Made by a program: the position numbers and the translations under genes. Shown here piece by piece: positions 27,901 through 35,776 of a stretch of 64,000 nucleotides of DNA. How positions within the stretch are numbered: the stretch's first letter is position 1; each line of letters begins with the position of its first letter. The notes below the pieces were generated by a model that was not told the DNA's origin, made no database searches, and was given only the letters and a program-made list of their open reading frames with translations. The stretch spans positions 749,540 through 813,539 of the forward strand of contig CABFPE010000155.1 in the NCBI GenBank assembly GCA_900660155.1, written 5' to 3'. This stretch comes from Hofstenia miamia. Its lineage: Eukaryota > Xenacoelomorpha > Acoela > Hofsteniidae.

Positions 27901-30900
27901 GTGATTCGCGATTTCGAATTCAAGTTGACCGTCCCTGCCATACAAAATAAGCACTACGCTAACACTAGTCTTAGCTCTTTCATGGATTTGTACAAGAACG
28001 GTAGATTAACCTTTTCGACTTTTTCTCATTTTTCTTTACAGATTTCCCACGCAACTCAGACTTGGTTTTAGGCGCCTTGCCTATTATTTCGCTTCGTCTA
28101 ATGGGCGAGGGAGAATCAGCTAAAGTTCTATATGGAGAGGAAGCAGCTGCAAATGGTTTTCTGCAATTATTTGTAAGTTGGTTTGCATTTCGTTAAGTTT
28201 CAATCAAATAATTACAAATAAAATCATTTTTCCGTTTTTCTTACCAATATACAAACCCCACTATTTGAAATCTTTGATGCACAATATATATATAGTTACT
28301 GTGGTTTTAATAAGGACTCGCAATACCGAATAAATTTTCCAAGCCCAATATTTAATAAAAACCGTCGATTAGATTTTCTAAAGCATCGATTAATAAATGA
28401 GTTTAGTAACCAGGACAGGGCACCTATAAACTTTATTGCCTTTGGCAACAGTTCGCAGTTTGGGCATCATGTTTATGCGCCAACATTTGTGTAGTTTACA
28501 TAAGTTACAAGTATGGATCTAAGAAAATGAGAAATAATAATATATCCCTCATACTCGTTTATATGTTGATGTGGTCTAGTTGCCACCTAATTATTTTCCC
28601 GCGAACAACTAAGTAACGTAGAATTTAAATTATATCATTTTCTTTTGATAACTTATTGCTTAAAAGAAAATCTTGTTTATTGTATCCCTTCGATCCTAGG
28701 ACAGCGAGCCCTAGTTGGAATTAATTTATTTGCACAAAACTTCAAGGTTTATATTTATACACATGAAATCTAGTCTTTTTAAGACGTCCTTTAATGATAC
28801 CAAAAGTTTTATCAAACAAATGGTTTTTATTGTATGAAAAACACTGATAAATTGTTTTGTTATCGCAATAATCACAAACAAGGTCCGCAATTCCATAAAA
28901 TGCTTAGACCGTTTTGAAAAAGAGGTGCCTGTCCTCATATCCCCCTTACTCCATAAACCGCACCTGTTGATAATCTAGGTGAGATTTCTATTGGAATTTT
29001 CGCATTTAGGTTACAAATCTGGATATGGACCTTTCCTCTTTGGTAGCTGGAGGTTTAGCGGACGTCTTCGCAAATGATGTTGAACCGGCAAAGCCTCTTC
29101 CGTTATCTGTATCAATCGAGAAGCTAAATTTTACTTTAAATGTTGGTTTTCTATTTCATACGCTTTTGTTGATTATTATTTTAGAAAGAGCCAGCACGTT
29201 TACCTTCTTTGCCTGTAAAAGTACATATGCTGCATATTCAAAAGTCTGCCAGTGGAATTGTATCAGTTAATCAAGGTTTGTTTCAATTTTACAACAATAC
29301 TTAACGAAAAGAATTTTTGTCTTTCTAAAAAAATAATTGCGTTGAAGTTGCATTTCTATTTCTTTTTTATGTAGTTTCGCTTCCTTACACCGTCTGATGC
29401 CTAAGTCATTTATATCTATATGAATACAATTTAAACAACAAATCGATCTTGAAACTTCATACTTCAGACGTTTTTCTATCTTATATGGACAATGTGAGCA
29501 GCACCTTTGTTTCAATAACTGGTTTGACCTGATCACTGAATCATTCTTTTCATTTTCATCCGATTAAGCATCGTCAGAGAGAGTTGAGTCATTGCAGTCA
29601 CCACTTTTGTTAGTCGATCCTTGATTTCTTGCACATCTTATACCACGTAGAACATTGTAATCAAAATGGAACCAATATGATTTTCCGTTTACCTTCAGGA
29701 TTAATCCTTTCCACCATCAATCGACGCCATTGTGATCTTCCTAGGATGCTTCTACAGGAACACTAACGTGGAATAGCACTATCAATGAACATTTGTACAG
29801 CTGAAGAGTAATGATTGGCAGTAATCACAAAACCCATAGTAAAAGTAACTATGAAGAAACCATACCAATTGGCAAAATCAACACGGCGGTGTGGGAGTCA
29901 CAAAGCAGCTTTGTCTATTTGAGTGGAAGTGAAAGTATTTTTCTATGTTGTCAAGGACACACATTAGATTTGCAAACAATATTTTAATTAAGATGATTAT
30001 ATATCAACTTTTCAGTACACCATGGAAATTTCAGATAGACGATGTAGACAATTACAAATGAAGCAAAGAATTGAACATGTGCTTGAGACATTTCGAGTTC
30101 ATAACCAGGGTCGTTTTCACCTTGTTAACTTTTTAAAATAAGACATTGTACAGTAGTCCGTAGATAGATAGTATATTCTTATATAATGTTCGCAGCTTGC
30201 CAAAAGGCAGCACAATATGCGGTTAACAGGATCACATATACCCTCCATATGCATCAAGGGGTTAAACAATGCCTTCTTATTTTATACTGCAGTTGTAAAT
30301 GTTAATCTCAAGTTTTACTATGTTGTATTTCGTTAGCTACAATTGCAACCAAGGTATTTGCAGCTCTTCCATTGTCATTGAATACTATAGAATGCTATGC
30401 TATTTTTGCAATATCATTGTTTTGTTACATCCTACTTTTTAGAGTGGAAAAATGAATTCTTTCATAATTAATTTTTTATTTTAGATTGTTTAAAAGATAA
30501 TGTCTAGTCTAACTAACGCCATAATTCTTGCGAGAGTAGCATCGAACTCTCGAAATTAATATTCATATTGCAATATCATCCAATAACGTGAATCGGCAAA
30601 TTCGCTTTGAAACATTCCATGATGAACAAGTCTCAATGACATAGGAAATTCAATAATTACTCATTCACAATTTTCTCATACTCATTCTTTCCAATATTTT
30701 AGGAAATTTTTTTGTTATTTTATTAAAATCTCTTTAAATACTCGCTTTGCAATGTATATACATGTATATAATATAAAATTCAATTTTTAACATTAATTCT
30801 TGTTTAATTTCGTTTTTGCTTGATATTGATCCTTAAAAATTTGACATGGGCCAAATAGAGAGTAGTGTTATTCTCTTAGCAGGATTAAGGAGGACATTAT

Positions 30901-33900
30901 GACCATAACTGAAATATTCCCATGTCACTACAAATTGTGGATATGTAGTTGTTTTCTGTGTATAGTGTACCATAAGCAAAGTGATTATCTCAAAGTATAA
31001 CATACATACCTTGTGGCAAAATTCCAGACTTCAATTACTGATTGGTCACTGAAAATGACCCTTTTCCAGTCTTTCATTACCCCAAGGGGGTTTAGTAAAT
31101 TTGCCGTTTCTACCTGGTTGCTTCTATGATCAAGAGTTTTCGGTGGTGTTTTTAGTAGCATTCCTTGTGGTAAGACAATCAAGTGCTTGCTGTACCTCAC
31201 AGTTAATCCCAGTGCAGTCATAAATTAAATGCTTAAGATCGGTTGAAATGATCCAGCGTTTGTTGAGACATAAGAAATGCTAGTTAATCTTGAATCCGAA
31301 AACATTTTGGTTTCAAATTTACCTTCACTACTAAAAACAATCATTTCACTGAAATGATGTGCCATCAAGATCCAACTTGATAACATGCAAAATCTGTGCT
31401 TTTAGAACTTCAGTTGCGGTATTAGAACTTGCCAGCAATTATTGATTGTTGGTTGTTTTGCCACTTCATTTTTCCAGCTTTGACATTTAATGCCCATTTT
31501 TCTTAGCTAAATCTTTTCGTCCCTTTGCAATAGAGCGTCCGCTGTTAGAATATCTACGACAGCAAATTCTCACACTGTTTGAAATGAGTACAGCACAGAT
31601 AAATTCAACTCTGACTTTATCTGTAGGTTTACATTTCCCAAGCCCTAAATAAGAAATGAAGCTAAAAACACAGGAAATAAACAAGGCGCTTGCTTGAGAT
31701 GTACATGAGCAATATTTAGCTATTGAACAGAAATCTGCATTTTTATTATATCAGTGGTCATGATAACTGAAATGGCAATACAATGGAATATAAAGGAGGG
31801 CGTAAGGAATTGAAATTTGGTTATTCGCAAATAAAAGACCTTTAATTTAATAAATGACCAAAAAATGACCAAAAGTGACTATAGGTTTATTTTCTTTTAA
31901 CGCCATAGCCACTAGTCATTAAGTTTGGTTCCTTGCTTAATATTTGAAGACAAGTGTCAGCAAGTGATTGCTAAAATCTGAAGTTGATTAAAAGAACCAT
32001 ATTGGTTAAAAGTGAAGCAATCTGCTCACGTGGATATTTTCAATATTTCAAAAAGGTTTTCATTAATTTAATGTGGAGGTTGATAAATTTCTGAATTTGA
32101 GTGGCCTGTGATTTGCATTTTTATGAAGTTTAATTCTTTATAACTCTCATATACACTTAGCGCGAAGCCATATCTTACATACTTTGCAACATTATAGAAC
32201 TTGCATTCATATCATGTGCCTTTTTCTTGTATGATGTAGTTAGTAGTTTATATCATTGTGCTGTCGTTTATTGAAGTTTTTGTGCATTTGTGGATTTTGC
32301 TTAGTCTATTATTTTTCTTCAATTTTGAAAATAGGAATGCGTTATAAGTCAAATTACAAGATATTTAAAGAGAAATCTAGCGTCTGGCATAAGCTTTTTT
32401 GTCAAATTTTTTCTAAATGTGAATGCTCAATTCTCATCAACATGTTGCTGGATAGGAAAACAGGCGTTCAGTGGGGCCCGAACTGGCCCCATTAAATTTT
32501 CAAGTATTTTCAATATTTTTTCAATTTTGAGTAAGTAGGTAGTTACGTATTTAATAATAAATACTAATGTATTTTACTTTGTACCGTAGACAACACAATG
32601 GTTTATATGAAGTATTTTTGACTGCTTTTATAATGTTTATACATGCACTAAGAACGGAAGTTCTTCATCCTCAATTGGACAAAAGCGATGGTTTTTAACA
32701 TTCGTTTTCATTTTCTTTGTTTTTATAAATAGTCAAATAAAACAAAAATTTATTGAGAAATGTCTGTTGGAAAATAATTTCCTATTTCCTTAGGCTTGGA
32801 ATTATAATAAGAAATGAAATTTATTTTTAGAACTCAATTTAGTTGCGCTTTGTTTTTATTACTTTCACTTCTGAACTTTAATTTCTTTTAGACATTTCAT
32901 TTAGAATAACTCATTTGCTTAAAATAGCTTATCTATGTATATCGCTAACCGTTTCATTGTTGATTACTCACTAATCTTCAAAAAGACAGGTTAATTGGTT
33001 ATATTGTAAAATTGATACATAAATTTTCTCTTTAGTTTTCGCAGCGTTCTAAATCTTCAGGCAATACATGAATTTAACGGGAGTAGCACAGTTAATGGAA
33101 GAAAGTACTTTACAAAAATTATTTAAGAATATGTGCAAATATCATTATTATATAATCGTTCATTGATATATAAGAAAGTTGCAAATGGGGCCAGCCGAAC
33201 GCCCGTCCGCGGTACCTGCTTGAACATTAGTGCCAGACGCTGTGATGAACGATATTGACATTTACATGTCTGTTCAGTGTGTTGAACTCCTGATTAAGTT
33301 TTTTGTTTTGATCTAGAAATTGTTTTATATGTATTTTTTATTCTTGTGGTTGCACGTACGTTGACATTTACAATGGTGACTAAAAACATTAGAAGTCAAT
33401 ATTTTTCAGAATATTTTTGCAATAACTAAAGTGAGAATCTTGATTTTTATCACCAGGGTCAATTTTTGGTTGGAAATTCAAATTTCATATGCCCTTGTGA
33501 AGTTTCCTTCTAAAAATGATATGGTCCGTAAAATATATTTAAAAAATTAAATTCAGTTTGGCATACGTTCAAATTACTGTATGGATTCACTCAGAACTTA
33601 GAGACATATTAAATAGCAAAGTATGTTAAAATCTTTGTTTTGCTGTAATTCTCATCGTTGAAAAAGGTGTGAAAAATAGAGTCTCTATACTTTTTCTTGA
33701 CAAAATGAGTGCATGTAACTGCCTCCTAGTATCCGGTGTTGAAATGTCATTGTTCCAAAGTTCAAAGATCAACAGGGCGAATAGATTGACGTATTATTGC
33801 CCGTTAAGCAACTTAGCGCGCGCCTATTAGTCTCTCATTGCAGACAAACGAGCCCAAAACACTTGCGGAAAACTTAAATGAAAAAAATGTCATTTTGTAT

Positions 33901-34305
33901 AACGAATTTTATTTGCAGACCAAATGCTGACCGCATGCTGAGCTTTTTTAAAGTGTGTGTCGCGGTTATAAATCCAACTGTTCATAACAAAATTGTAAAT
34001 AGTTTTTCTTAAATAGTTTCTTTGTGACTTTAAATTTGATTTATTTAGAAAATAAAGCTGTAACTGTTGATTCTCATGTAGCTACAAAAACTACTTCCAA
34101 CGATGATTCTTCATCAATTAACGAATCATTGGAGAAGCAGCTCATTGCCTTGAAGGGTGTTGAGGAAGAAAACGTTATGCTACGTGATTCCCTACAAGTG
34201 TATGTTTCAGAAATGGATCGCCTCCGCGATGAAAATCAAGCTCTGTTGATGACACTCGAGCACATGCAGGGAGAAATGTTGCGACGATCTTCCTTAGTCA
34301 AGTGA
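1408..34305 (+). CDS. BLTP3: BLTP3 (UHRF1BP1/UHRF1BP1L-like) bridge-like lipid transfer protein, 17 exons, N-terminus and a middle block missing
   Basis: Large host gene for a homologue of BLTP3A/BLTP3B, a chorein/VPS13-superfamily protein that forms a hydrophobic groove bridging membranes and moves bulk lipid at organelle contacts; human BLTP3B (SHIP164) acts on endosomal vesicles. Exons: 1408-1570, 1770-1808, 1849-1934, 3166-3271, 4167-4354, 10884-11094, 21335-21428, 21471-21673, 22913-23188, 24692-24962, 25906-25999, 26350-26540, 27853-28000, 28042-28172, 29010-29141, 29185-29275, 34049-34305. Phases agree at every join except 24962/25906; the join across 11094-21335 is phase-compatible but spans missing exons. 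The order of conserved blocks matches human BLTP3B as I remember it. About 890 codons against roughly 1460 in human; the block between the N-terminal lipid-groove repeats and the central segment is absent or in the assembly gap. The stop is TGA at 34303. Family assignment is firm; A versus B is not resolved and may predate the vertebrate duplication. Confidence 0.9.
1770..1808 (+). CDS. BLTP3: BLTP3 micro-exon, 13 codons
   Basis: Encodes IPWMNLQLKPISL, matching the human IPWTKLKTHPICL stretch that closes the first chorein strand set. Acceptor CATTTTAG, donor GTGAGT. Followed by a 40-bp intron. Phase 0 on both sides. Confidence 0.9.
1849..1934 (+). CDS. BLTP3: BLTP3 exon
   Basis: Encodes YVDNIHLNMATCENLRDTS..., equivalent to the human LDKVxxEMxTCExPR strand. 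Ends in phase 2 (AG), which joins to T of the exon at 3166 to make Ser. Serine/threonine-rich tail is a linker. Confidence 0.9.
1935..3165. other. Intron with (TA)n tracts and one ambiguous base
   Basis: Contains TA microsatellites (see 2315-2368, also 3074-3095) and an N at 2862. An open stretch at about 2422-2593 has no usable donor and is not accepted as an exon. Nothing else recognised. Confidence 0.5.
2315..2368. repeat. (TA)n microsatellite
   Basis: Uninterrupted TA dinucleotides over about 54 bp. Similar tracts occur at 3074-3095, 13774-13790, 14631-14662 and 15877-15910, and one borders the assembly gap at 11101-11121. Confidence 0.95.
3166..3271 (+). CDS. BLTP3: BLTP3 exon
   Basis: Encodes QRNYGLIERVIDGLFVRIN then CVDISFRSSGFSSSID, aligning with human SEYGFAEKVVEGISVSVNSIVIRIG. 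Acceptor ACTTTAG, donor GTAAGT. Starts in phase 2, ends in phase 0. Confidence 0.9.
3272..4166. other. Intron, nothing recognised
   Basis: AT-rich intron. Short open frames on both strands have no family resemblance and look like chance. Confidence 0.5.
4167..4354 (+). CDS. BLTP3: BLTP3 exon
   Basis: Encodes LTNIVIQSASPHFKPAADLR, then RIKDTARGHVLVFKLVTWET and APIRFLR. This tracks human ELSQLRIYSVNAHW..DLRFTRIQDPQRGEVLTFKEINWQMIRIEA..APVRLI. Phase 0 in, phase 2 out; joins the exon at 10884 across a 6.5-kb intron. Confidence 0.92.
4662..5475. mobile_element. DNA transposon remnant with long inverted repeats
   Basis: 4662-4720 and 5422-5475 are inverted copies: both read CCATATTTTGGT.ACA.TTGAAAA and, further in, TTGAACAAC.TGATGTGGTGCA. 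Weaker similarity continues inward past an ACTCAAAAAT block. The 0.7-kb interior has no recognisable transposase. Non-autonomous, old (arms about 75-80% alike by eye). Confidence 0.5.
5476..6845. other. Intron, nothing recognised
   Basis: AT-rich sequence with no supported exon, repeat pair or RNA gene. Confidence 0.4.
7301..8215 (-). pseudogene. Decayed hAT transposase
   Basis: The clearest piece is at 7495-7310: SVDVEEFFSMLHAFIYDRSN fits the hAT dimerisation (hATC) signature in which a Ser-Val-Glu-Arg-hydrophobic-Phe-Ser stretch precedes a basic-Asn-Leu turn. Upstream on the same strand are frames from about 8170 (MTTLDNPKLKKFLESGF) through 7945-7705, interrupted by in-frame stops (for example just after STNIV) and frame changes, so it is not expressed as one protein. 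It lies antisense in a BLTP3 intron. Its terminal repeats were not securely located. Confidence 0.5.
8541..8719. mobile_element. Palindromic MITE
   Basis: Left arm 8542-8586 and right arm 8673-8718 are inverted repeats sharing ATGTCTAACTTTA.TGA and an AAAAATCTT outer part. Only about 85 bp separate the arms. No coding capacity. Confidence 0.6.
8720..10883. other. Intron; possible decayed - strand frame at 9310-9070
   Basis: The - strand reading at 9310-9070 (DEESDQENSSSIPSFSKKSK, later EEFVEMVSRQLRNLATIKNG) has coding-like composition but stops and no family I can name; it may be the other half of the hAT relic. The remainder shows nothing. Confidence 0.3.
10884..11094 (+). CDS. BLTP3: BLTP3 exon
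   Basis: Encodes NSSSVRITMKKRLSDCCLLT, then KVKLILDELLWILNDTQIKA and a basic tail ending EKPNV. It matches human NQSKIRVTLKRRLKDCNVIATKLVLILDDLLWVLTDSQLKA almost block for block. Acceptor ACTTTAG, donor GTACGT. After the donor the sequence becomes (TA)n and runs into the assembly gap. Confidence 0.94.
11122..12121. other. Assembly gap (1000 N)
   Basis: Exactly 1000 N between two TA microsatellite ends, so the length is probably nominal. Missing BLTP3 exons may lie here. Open frames crossing it are meaningless. Confidence 0.98.
12122..13914. other. Intron; nothing secure
   Basis: A short stretch around 13077-13112 could read DNYFRPITIS, like the reverse transcriptase NYRPIS block, but no neighbouring domain supports it. 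(TA)n at 13774-13790. No BLTP3 exon found. Confidence 0.35.
13915..14436 (-). CDS. Secreted LDL-receptor class A-like cysteine-rich protein, antisense in a BLTP3 intron
   Basis: ORF of 173 codons from ATG at 14436 to TAG at 13915. Residues 1-15 (MLFCWFTVLFGIAQS) form a typical signal peptide. The mature part has regularly spaced cysteines. Residues 62-98 fit an LDLa repeat (six Cys, with CDGTANCPNGTDE as the calcium cage, two Asp replaced by Asn); residues 24-62 look like a degenerate LDLa repeat and 101-162 like a third Cys-rich stretch. LDLa modules fold around calcium and bind ligands outside the cell. Near the end the sequence GCAG followed by GTATGC is a good splice donor, so the last residues (RYAYVN) may be intron read-through and the real gene may continue to lower coordinates. 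Ligand unknown. Confidence 0.65.
   Translation of the reverse strand: MLFCWFTVLFGIAQSCYLETGFNCADCIDGFLCRNSTCLSFDKVNNDNKDCIASEDESLHKCDNGRVSCLNHHHICIYFTKICDGTANCPNGTDEMNCNKCTENNCINSVHVCGENEVGYCVPLRKKCDILFEEEVGPYRNCFLPEYFSCHKKLKRVGECHCSEFYCRYAYVN
15083..15480. mobile_element. MITE with TAGGGT..CC ends
   Basis: Left end TAGGGTTGCCAAGATCGG and reversed right end TAGGGTCACCCACGTCGG are inverted repeats that begin with TA, as expected if TA is the target duplication. About 400 bp, no transposase. Confidence 0.4.
15905..16526. mobile_element. Second member of the TATATACGGGC MITE family
   Basis: Left end ATTTATACGGGCGATAAGTA and reversed right end TATATATACGGGCGCTAAG match each other and the ends of the element at 251-547. 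A further internal copy of the end motif (TTAGCGCCCATATATATA) is at about 16443-16460. The left end continues into a (TA)n tract. About 620 bp, non-coding. Confidence 0.55.
16180..16263 (+). repeat. Tandem duplication, two units of about 43 bp
   Basis: The segment beginning TTTTGAACTAATTTTTACAT and ending TTAGGGTTT occurs twice in direct succession, essentially identical, so recent. It lies inside the MITE at 15905-16526. Confidence 0.9.
16527..19814. other. Intron; one dispersed repeat, otherwise nothing
   Basis: Apart from the dispersed repeat at 17574-17782 nothing is recognised. An open stretch at 18960-19040 (FSLSWFEQLKMFVTSL) faintly recalls the W..Q pattern of a missing BLTP3 strand but has no donor and is not called. 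Confidence 0.35.
17574..17782 (+). repeat. Dispersed repeat, copy 1 (hAT-like 3' end)
   Basis: Shares order and sequence with 28746-28966: GGTT.ATATTTATA.ACATGAAA, CTAGTCTTTTTAAGA, a TTCTTG/TTTTATC block, TTATG/TGTATGAAAAACAC and a C-rich end. The end reversed (CAGACGCGACTTTAGG) resembles hAT terminal repeats, so both copies may be hAT-derived MITEs. Confidence 0.55.
19815..19960 (+). repeat. Tandem repeat, 67-bp unit, two full copies and a partial third
   Basis: Units at 19815-19881 and 19882-19948 are identical by eye (starting TTTTTGGATGTTAATACGGG), followed by TTTTTGGATGTT of a third. Very recent duplication. Confidence 0.95.
19961..21334. other. Intron, nothing recognised
   Basis: AT-rich sequence with no supported exon or repeat. 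Confidence 0.4.
21335..21428 (+). CDS. BLTP3: BLTP3 exon
   Basis: Encodes SSKNPSLTNVLKDAQSAFLV then NSQQFPNTDST. Position fits the human stretch [31 protein letters not shown]. Similarity is modest; support comes from acceptor TATTTAG, donor GTAAAC, phase 1 and the 42-bp intron to the next well-matched exon. Confidence 0.75.
21471..21673 (+). CDS. BLTP3: BLTP3 exon
   Basis: Encodes LSSVIAQFNRI..., then DLWTCEVEQIWIEYSYAHRL and SFIEPLPLI. It matches human DVWAVYFSQFWIDYEGM..ISFVDSFPLSIW, a conserved central groove segment. Acceptor TTTTTAG, donor GTAAGT. Confidence 0.9.
21674..22912. other. Intron with one short perfect inverted repeat
   Basis: GCGTTAACTA at 22669-22678 is repeated inverted at 22714-22723 with a 35-base spacer; no function inferred. 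No exon or transposon recognised otherwise. Confidence 0.5.
22913..23188 (+). CDS. BLTP3: BLTP3 exon (central segment)
   Basis: Largest exon here, 92 codons, phase 0 on both sides. Encodes CWGVFSPPSASFPPD, SASILCHVSSPVTVFMSQAQ, LAFVQRLSEYVSKSIEELVD and ends LTLSSLIICPQ. Human equivalent: [47 protein letters not shown], the same hydrophobic strand then helix pattern. Confidence 0.9.
23189..24691. other. Intron, nothing recognised
   Basis: No exon, repeat pair or RNA gene seen. Confidence 0.4.
24692..24962 (+). CDS. BLTP3: BLTP3 exon (Ser/Thr/Asn-rich linker)
   Basis: Begins IDTCFVMPHLRLSSTLNENI and continues as a Ser-rich low-complexity linker, as in the long disordered centre of human BLTP3B. 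Acceptor ACTTTTAG, donor GTATAC. Ends in phase 1, which does not fit the next exon at 25906 (only phase 0 is open), so a small exon is missing between them or the donor differs. Confidence 0.8.
25054..25371 (+). repeat. Direct duplication joined by a single N (probable assembly artefact)
   Basis: 25054-25210 and 25212-25371 are near-identical, differing by one substitution and a 3-bp TAA insertion, with one N at 25211. This pattern recurs at 53178 and 56288 and suggests that two haplotype or contig ends were joined rather than a real tandem duplication. Confidence 0.8.
25906..25999 (+). CDS. BLTP3: BLTP3 exon
   Basis: Encodes LQQLLDNERLPLLGESLALL then IVSMRAVIAFTG. Acceptor TTTTGTAG, donor GTGTTG. 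Only this frame is open. Its exit phase 1 fits the next exon exactly; its entry phase does not fit the previous one. Homology to the human protein is not clear by eye. Confidence 0.6.
26350..26540 (+). CDS. BLTP3: BLTP3 exon (acidic linker)
   Basis: Encodes DADAASTAGSEFSIGSGYSS, EDDFVRKFVAESALTENSSV and an acidic tail ending SKEI. Acidic/Ser linker before the C-terminal groove, as in human BLTP3B. Acceptor AACCTAG, donor GTGAGA; phases fit both neighbours. Confidence 0.8.
26658..27030. mobile_element. hAT-like MITE
   Basis: Ends are CAATGTTGGG and, reversed, CAGTGTTGGG. The flanks carry an 8-bp target duplication with one mismatch (CTAGCAGT at 26650-26657, GTAGCAGT at 27031-27038), typical for hAT. 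Both arms are rich in GATTTAAATC/AAATCCGATT stretches that can fold on each other. Sits in a BLTP3 intron. Confidence 0.7.
27031..27852. other. Intron, nothing recognised
   Basis: AT-rich, no supported feature. Confidence 0.4.
27853..28000 (+). CDS. BLTP3: BLTP3 exon
   Basis: Encodes IAIQVFRASNVEMSIQVIRD, FEFKLTVPAIQNKHYANTSL and SSFMDLYKNG. It parallels human [43 protein letters not shown]. Donor GGTAGATT opens a 41-bp intron. Confidence 0.88.
28042..28172 (+). CDS. BLTP3: BLTP3 exon
   Basis: Encodes FPRNSDLVLGALPIISLRLM, GEGESAKVLYGEEAAANGFL and QLF. Human counterpart: [30 protein letters not shown]. Strong positional match (ISLR, NGFLQ). Confidence 0.92.
28746..28966 (+). repeat. Dispersed repeat, copy 2
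   Basis: Same orientation and block order as 17574-17782. Divergence is roughly a quarter by eye, so both insertions are old. Lies in a BLTP3 intron. Confidence 0.55.
29010..29141 (+). CDS. BLTP3: BLTP3 exon
   Basis: Encodes VTNLDMDLSSLVAGGLADVF then ANDVEPAKPLPLSVSIEKLN and FTLN. Human counterpart: [43 protein letters not shown]. Followed by a 43-bp intron. Confidence 0.92.
29185..29275 (+). CDS. BLTP3: BLTP3 exon
   Basis: Encodes KEPARLPSLPVKVHMLHIQK then SASGIVSVNQ, matching human EPAPVTVHIDHLVVERSDDGSFHI, the last groove strand. Ends in phase 1 and joins the final exon 4.8 kb away. Confidence 0.88.
29276..30879. other. Intron, nothing secure
   Basis: Around 29550-29960 the sequence is less AT-rich and looks like a decayed - strand reading (for example KVNGKSYWFHFDYNVLRG) of an unidentified transposon. 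No frame is long enough to name. Confidence 0.25.
30880..31221 (-). pseudogene. Tc1/mariner-like transposase remnant
   Basis: The - strand reads KDWKRVIFSDQSVIEVW, closely following the Tc1 family W..VIFSDES.F block around a catalytic Asp. Past a stop, ISVMVI corresponds to the GGGSVMVWG region. The upstream part is unrecognisable. Old, broken by stops and drift. Confidence 0.5.
31222..32460. other. Intron, nothing recognised
   Basis: No supported exon or repeat. Some - strand stretches near 31490-31680 may belong to the decayed transposon downstream. Confidence 0.3.
32461..33206. mobile_element. Non-autonomous DNA transposon with GGCGTTC..TGGCCCCATT inverted ends
   Basis: Left end CAGGCGTTCAGTGGGG plus CGAACTGGCCCCATT; right end reversed ACGGGCGTTCGGCTGGCCCC. 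The left end carries a GTGGGGCCCGAA insertion relative to the right. About 750 bp, very AT-rich interior without transposase. Confidence 0.45.
33207..34048. other. Last BLTP3 intron, nothing recognised
   Basis: A GC-richer patch at 33770-33830 has no open frame with splice sites. Confidence 0.35.
34049..34305 (+). CDS. BLTP3: BLTP3 terminal exon (coiled coil) and stop
   Basis: Encodes a Thr/Ser linker, then NESLEKQLIALKGVEEENVM and LRDSLQVYVSEMDRLRDENQ, a heptad coiled coil, ending RSSLVK and TGA. Human BLTP3 proteins end the same way ([30 protein letters not shown]). Acceptor TTATTTAG, phase 1 in. Confidence 0.92.
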
Positions 34306-35131
34306 TAGCCGTTCATTTCGCCATCTATTAAAATTCATGATATCATTTGGGCTTCATTCTATGTAATCCATTTTTACTAGCTGAGGCTCCATAACTGAGC
34401 TCACATCTTGGAACACTGCTCTATCACTTTTTAGTTATCATTTTGAAGTGCAGTTATACTTCTTTTGATTCTACTCAACAATTAATCACTATAATGCAAG
34501 ATTGCATATTTATTGTAGTTGCACAAATTAGTCAAAAAAATTCGGAAAGTCGTTTCTACGATTTTACTATTACCAATGTGATCTATGAGCGGTTTGCTGA
34601 GACTTTGAGCATTGTAAACGCATTTTAGGCAATTATTTTAAAATAGATGTACTTTATCGAGATTTAGTAGAGAATTAGTTTGTAATTTGTATAATTTTGA
34701 TTTATTGTAAATTGAAGGTTTGCAGTATGTTGTTACCTCGGATGATAAATTTTATGAACGTTTCTCATTTAGTTCTTTAGTTCAACTTTTAATTGTGAGG
34801 AAATACAGTGTTAGCAGTACATTGAGCTTTCACTTTAGCTCTCTCTGGCCCAAATTTATTTCTGTTACATGTAGTAGAAAAAACCTAATAATTGGTGAAA
34901 TTTATGATTGTGCGGAGGTATATATAAAATATAAGTTGCAACCCTCCAAACAGTTCAGAAGTAATTTTAAATGAAGAAAATCCTGAACAAAACAGCAGTT
35001 AGTTAACAAAAATGATTGGACATCTTTTAAGTATTTTTTTTAGTGTTTTTCAGAATGTAAGGAATTTTTATTCATCGAAGCCTGGTGTTTTTCCCATTAC
35101 ACCGACCATACAAACATGTTCTACAAATAAA
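34306..35131 (+). other. BLTP3: Probable BLTP3 3' UTR with AATAAA
   Basis: No coding signal after the stop. The first canonical AATAAA downstream that I found is at 35126-35131; an ATTAAA at about 34328 could also serve. The transcript end is inferred, not seen. Confidence 0.3.
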
Positions 35132-35776
35132 TTTCGCGAATTTGCATTTTCATTATGCTCAAAGCGTTTGGAGTTTTCACCTACTATTCGTTTAAGACGG
35201 GGTCTACCTATACACTAATACAGTTGAACTCCAGTATTGCGTAAATCCGTTTTGCCACATTTTTAATGCAATACTGGATTTGAAGAAAAATAGTGTAGTA
35301 TATAATCAAAGTGTAAATGTGATAAGAAACACTCAGAATGTATAACTATTGGAAAATCGGAATTTAAACAATGAAGAAATTTAGGGCAGTAATTACTCCC
35401 GACTGAGTAAATGTTATAGCACAGCCATAATTGTTTTCATATCAGATACATAATCCAAGTTGGATTTCATAGTAATTCTGTAAAGTATTTATAATTTGAT
35501 CAGTGAGTCTTCCCTTGCCACTGATCATTTCCCCCTCATCCAAACTTACGTAGCTCAATCCTATTCCTCCTCATTCTTTTCTGTGCATGTCTATGCATAT
35601 GCATGTTCTTTGTGATTACTGATTCACTTCCATATGGCATTGACTCTTGGACTGTTCTAAATCACCATAAGCCTGGTATTCAGTAATTCGCCATCCATAA
35701 TTGTTATGCAATCTGTTGAATATTCTCACTTATTGAGATGGCATTAATGAACTTTGCCCTCATCCTGATCCTTTGC

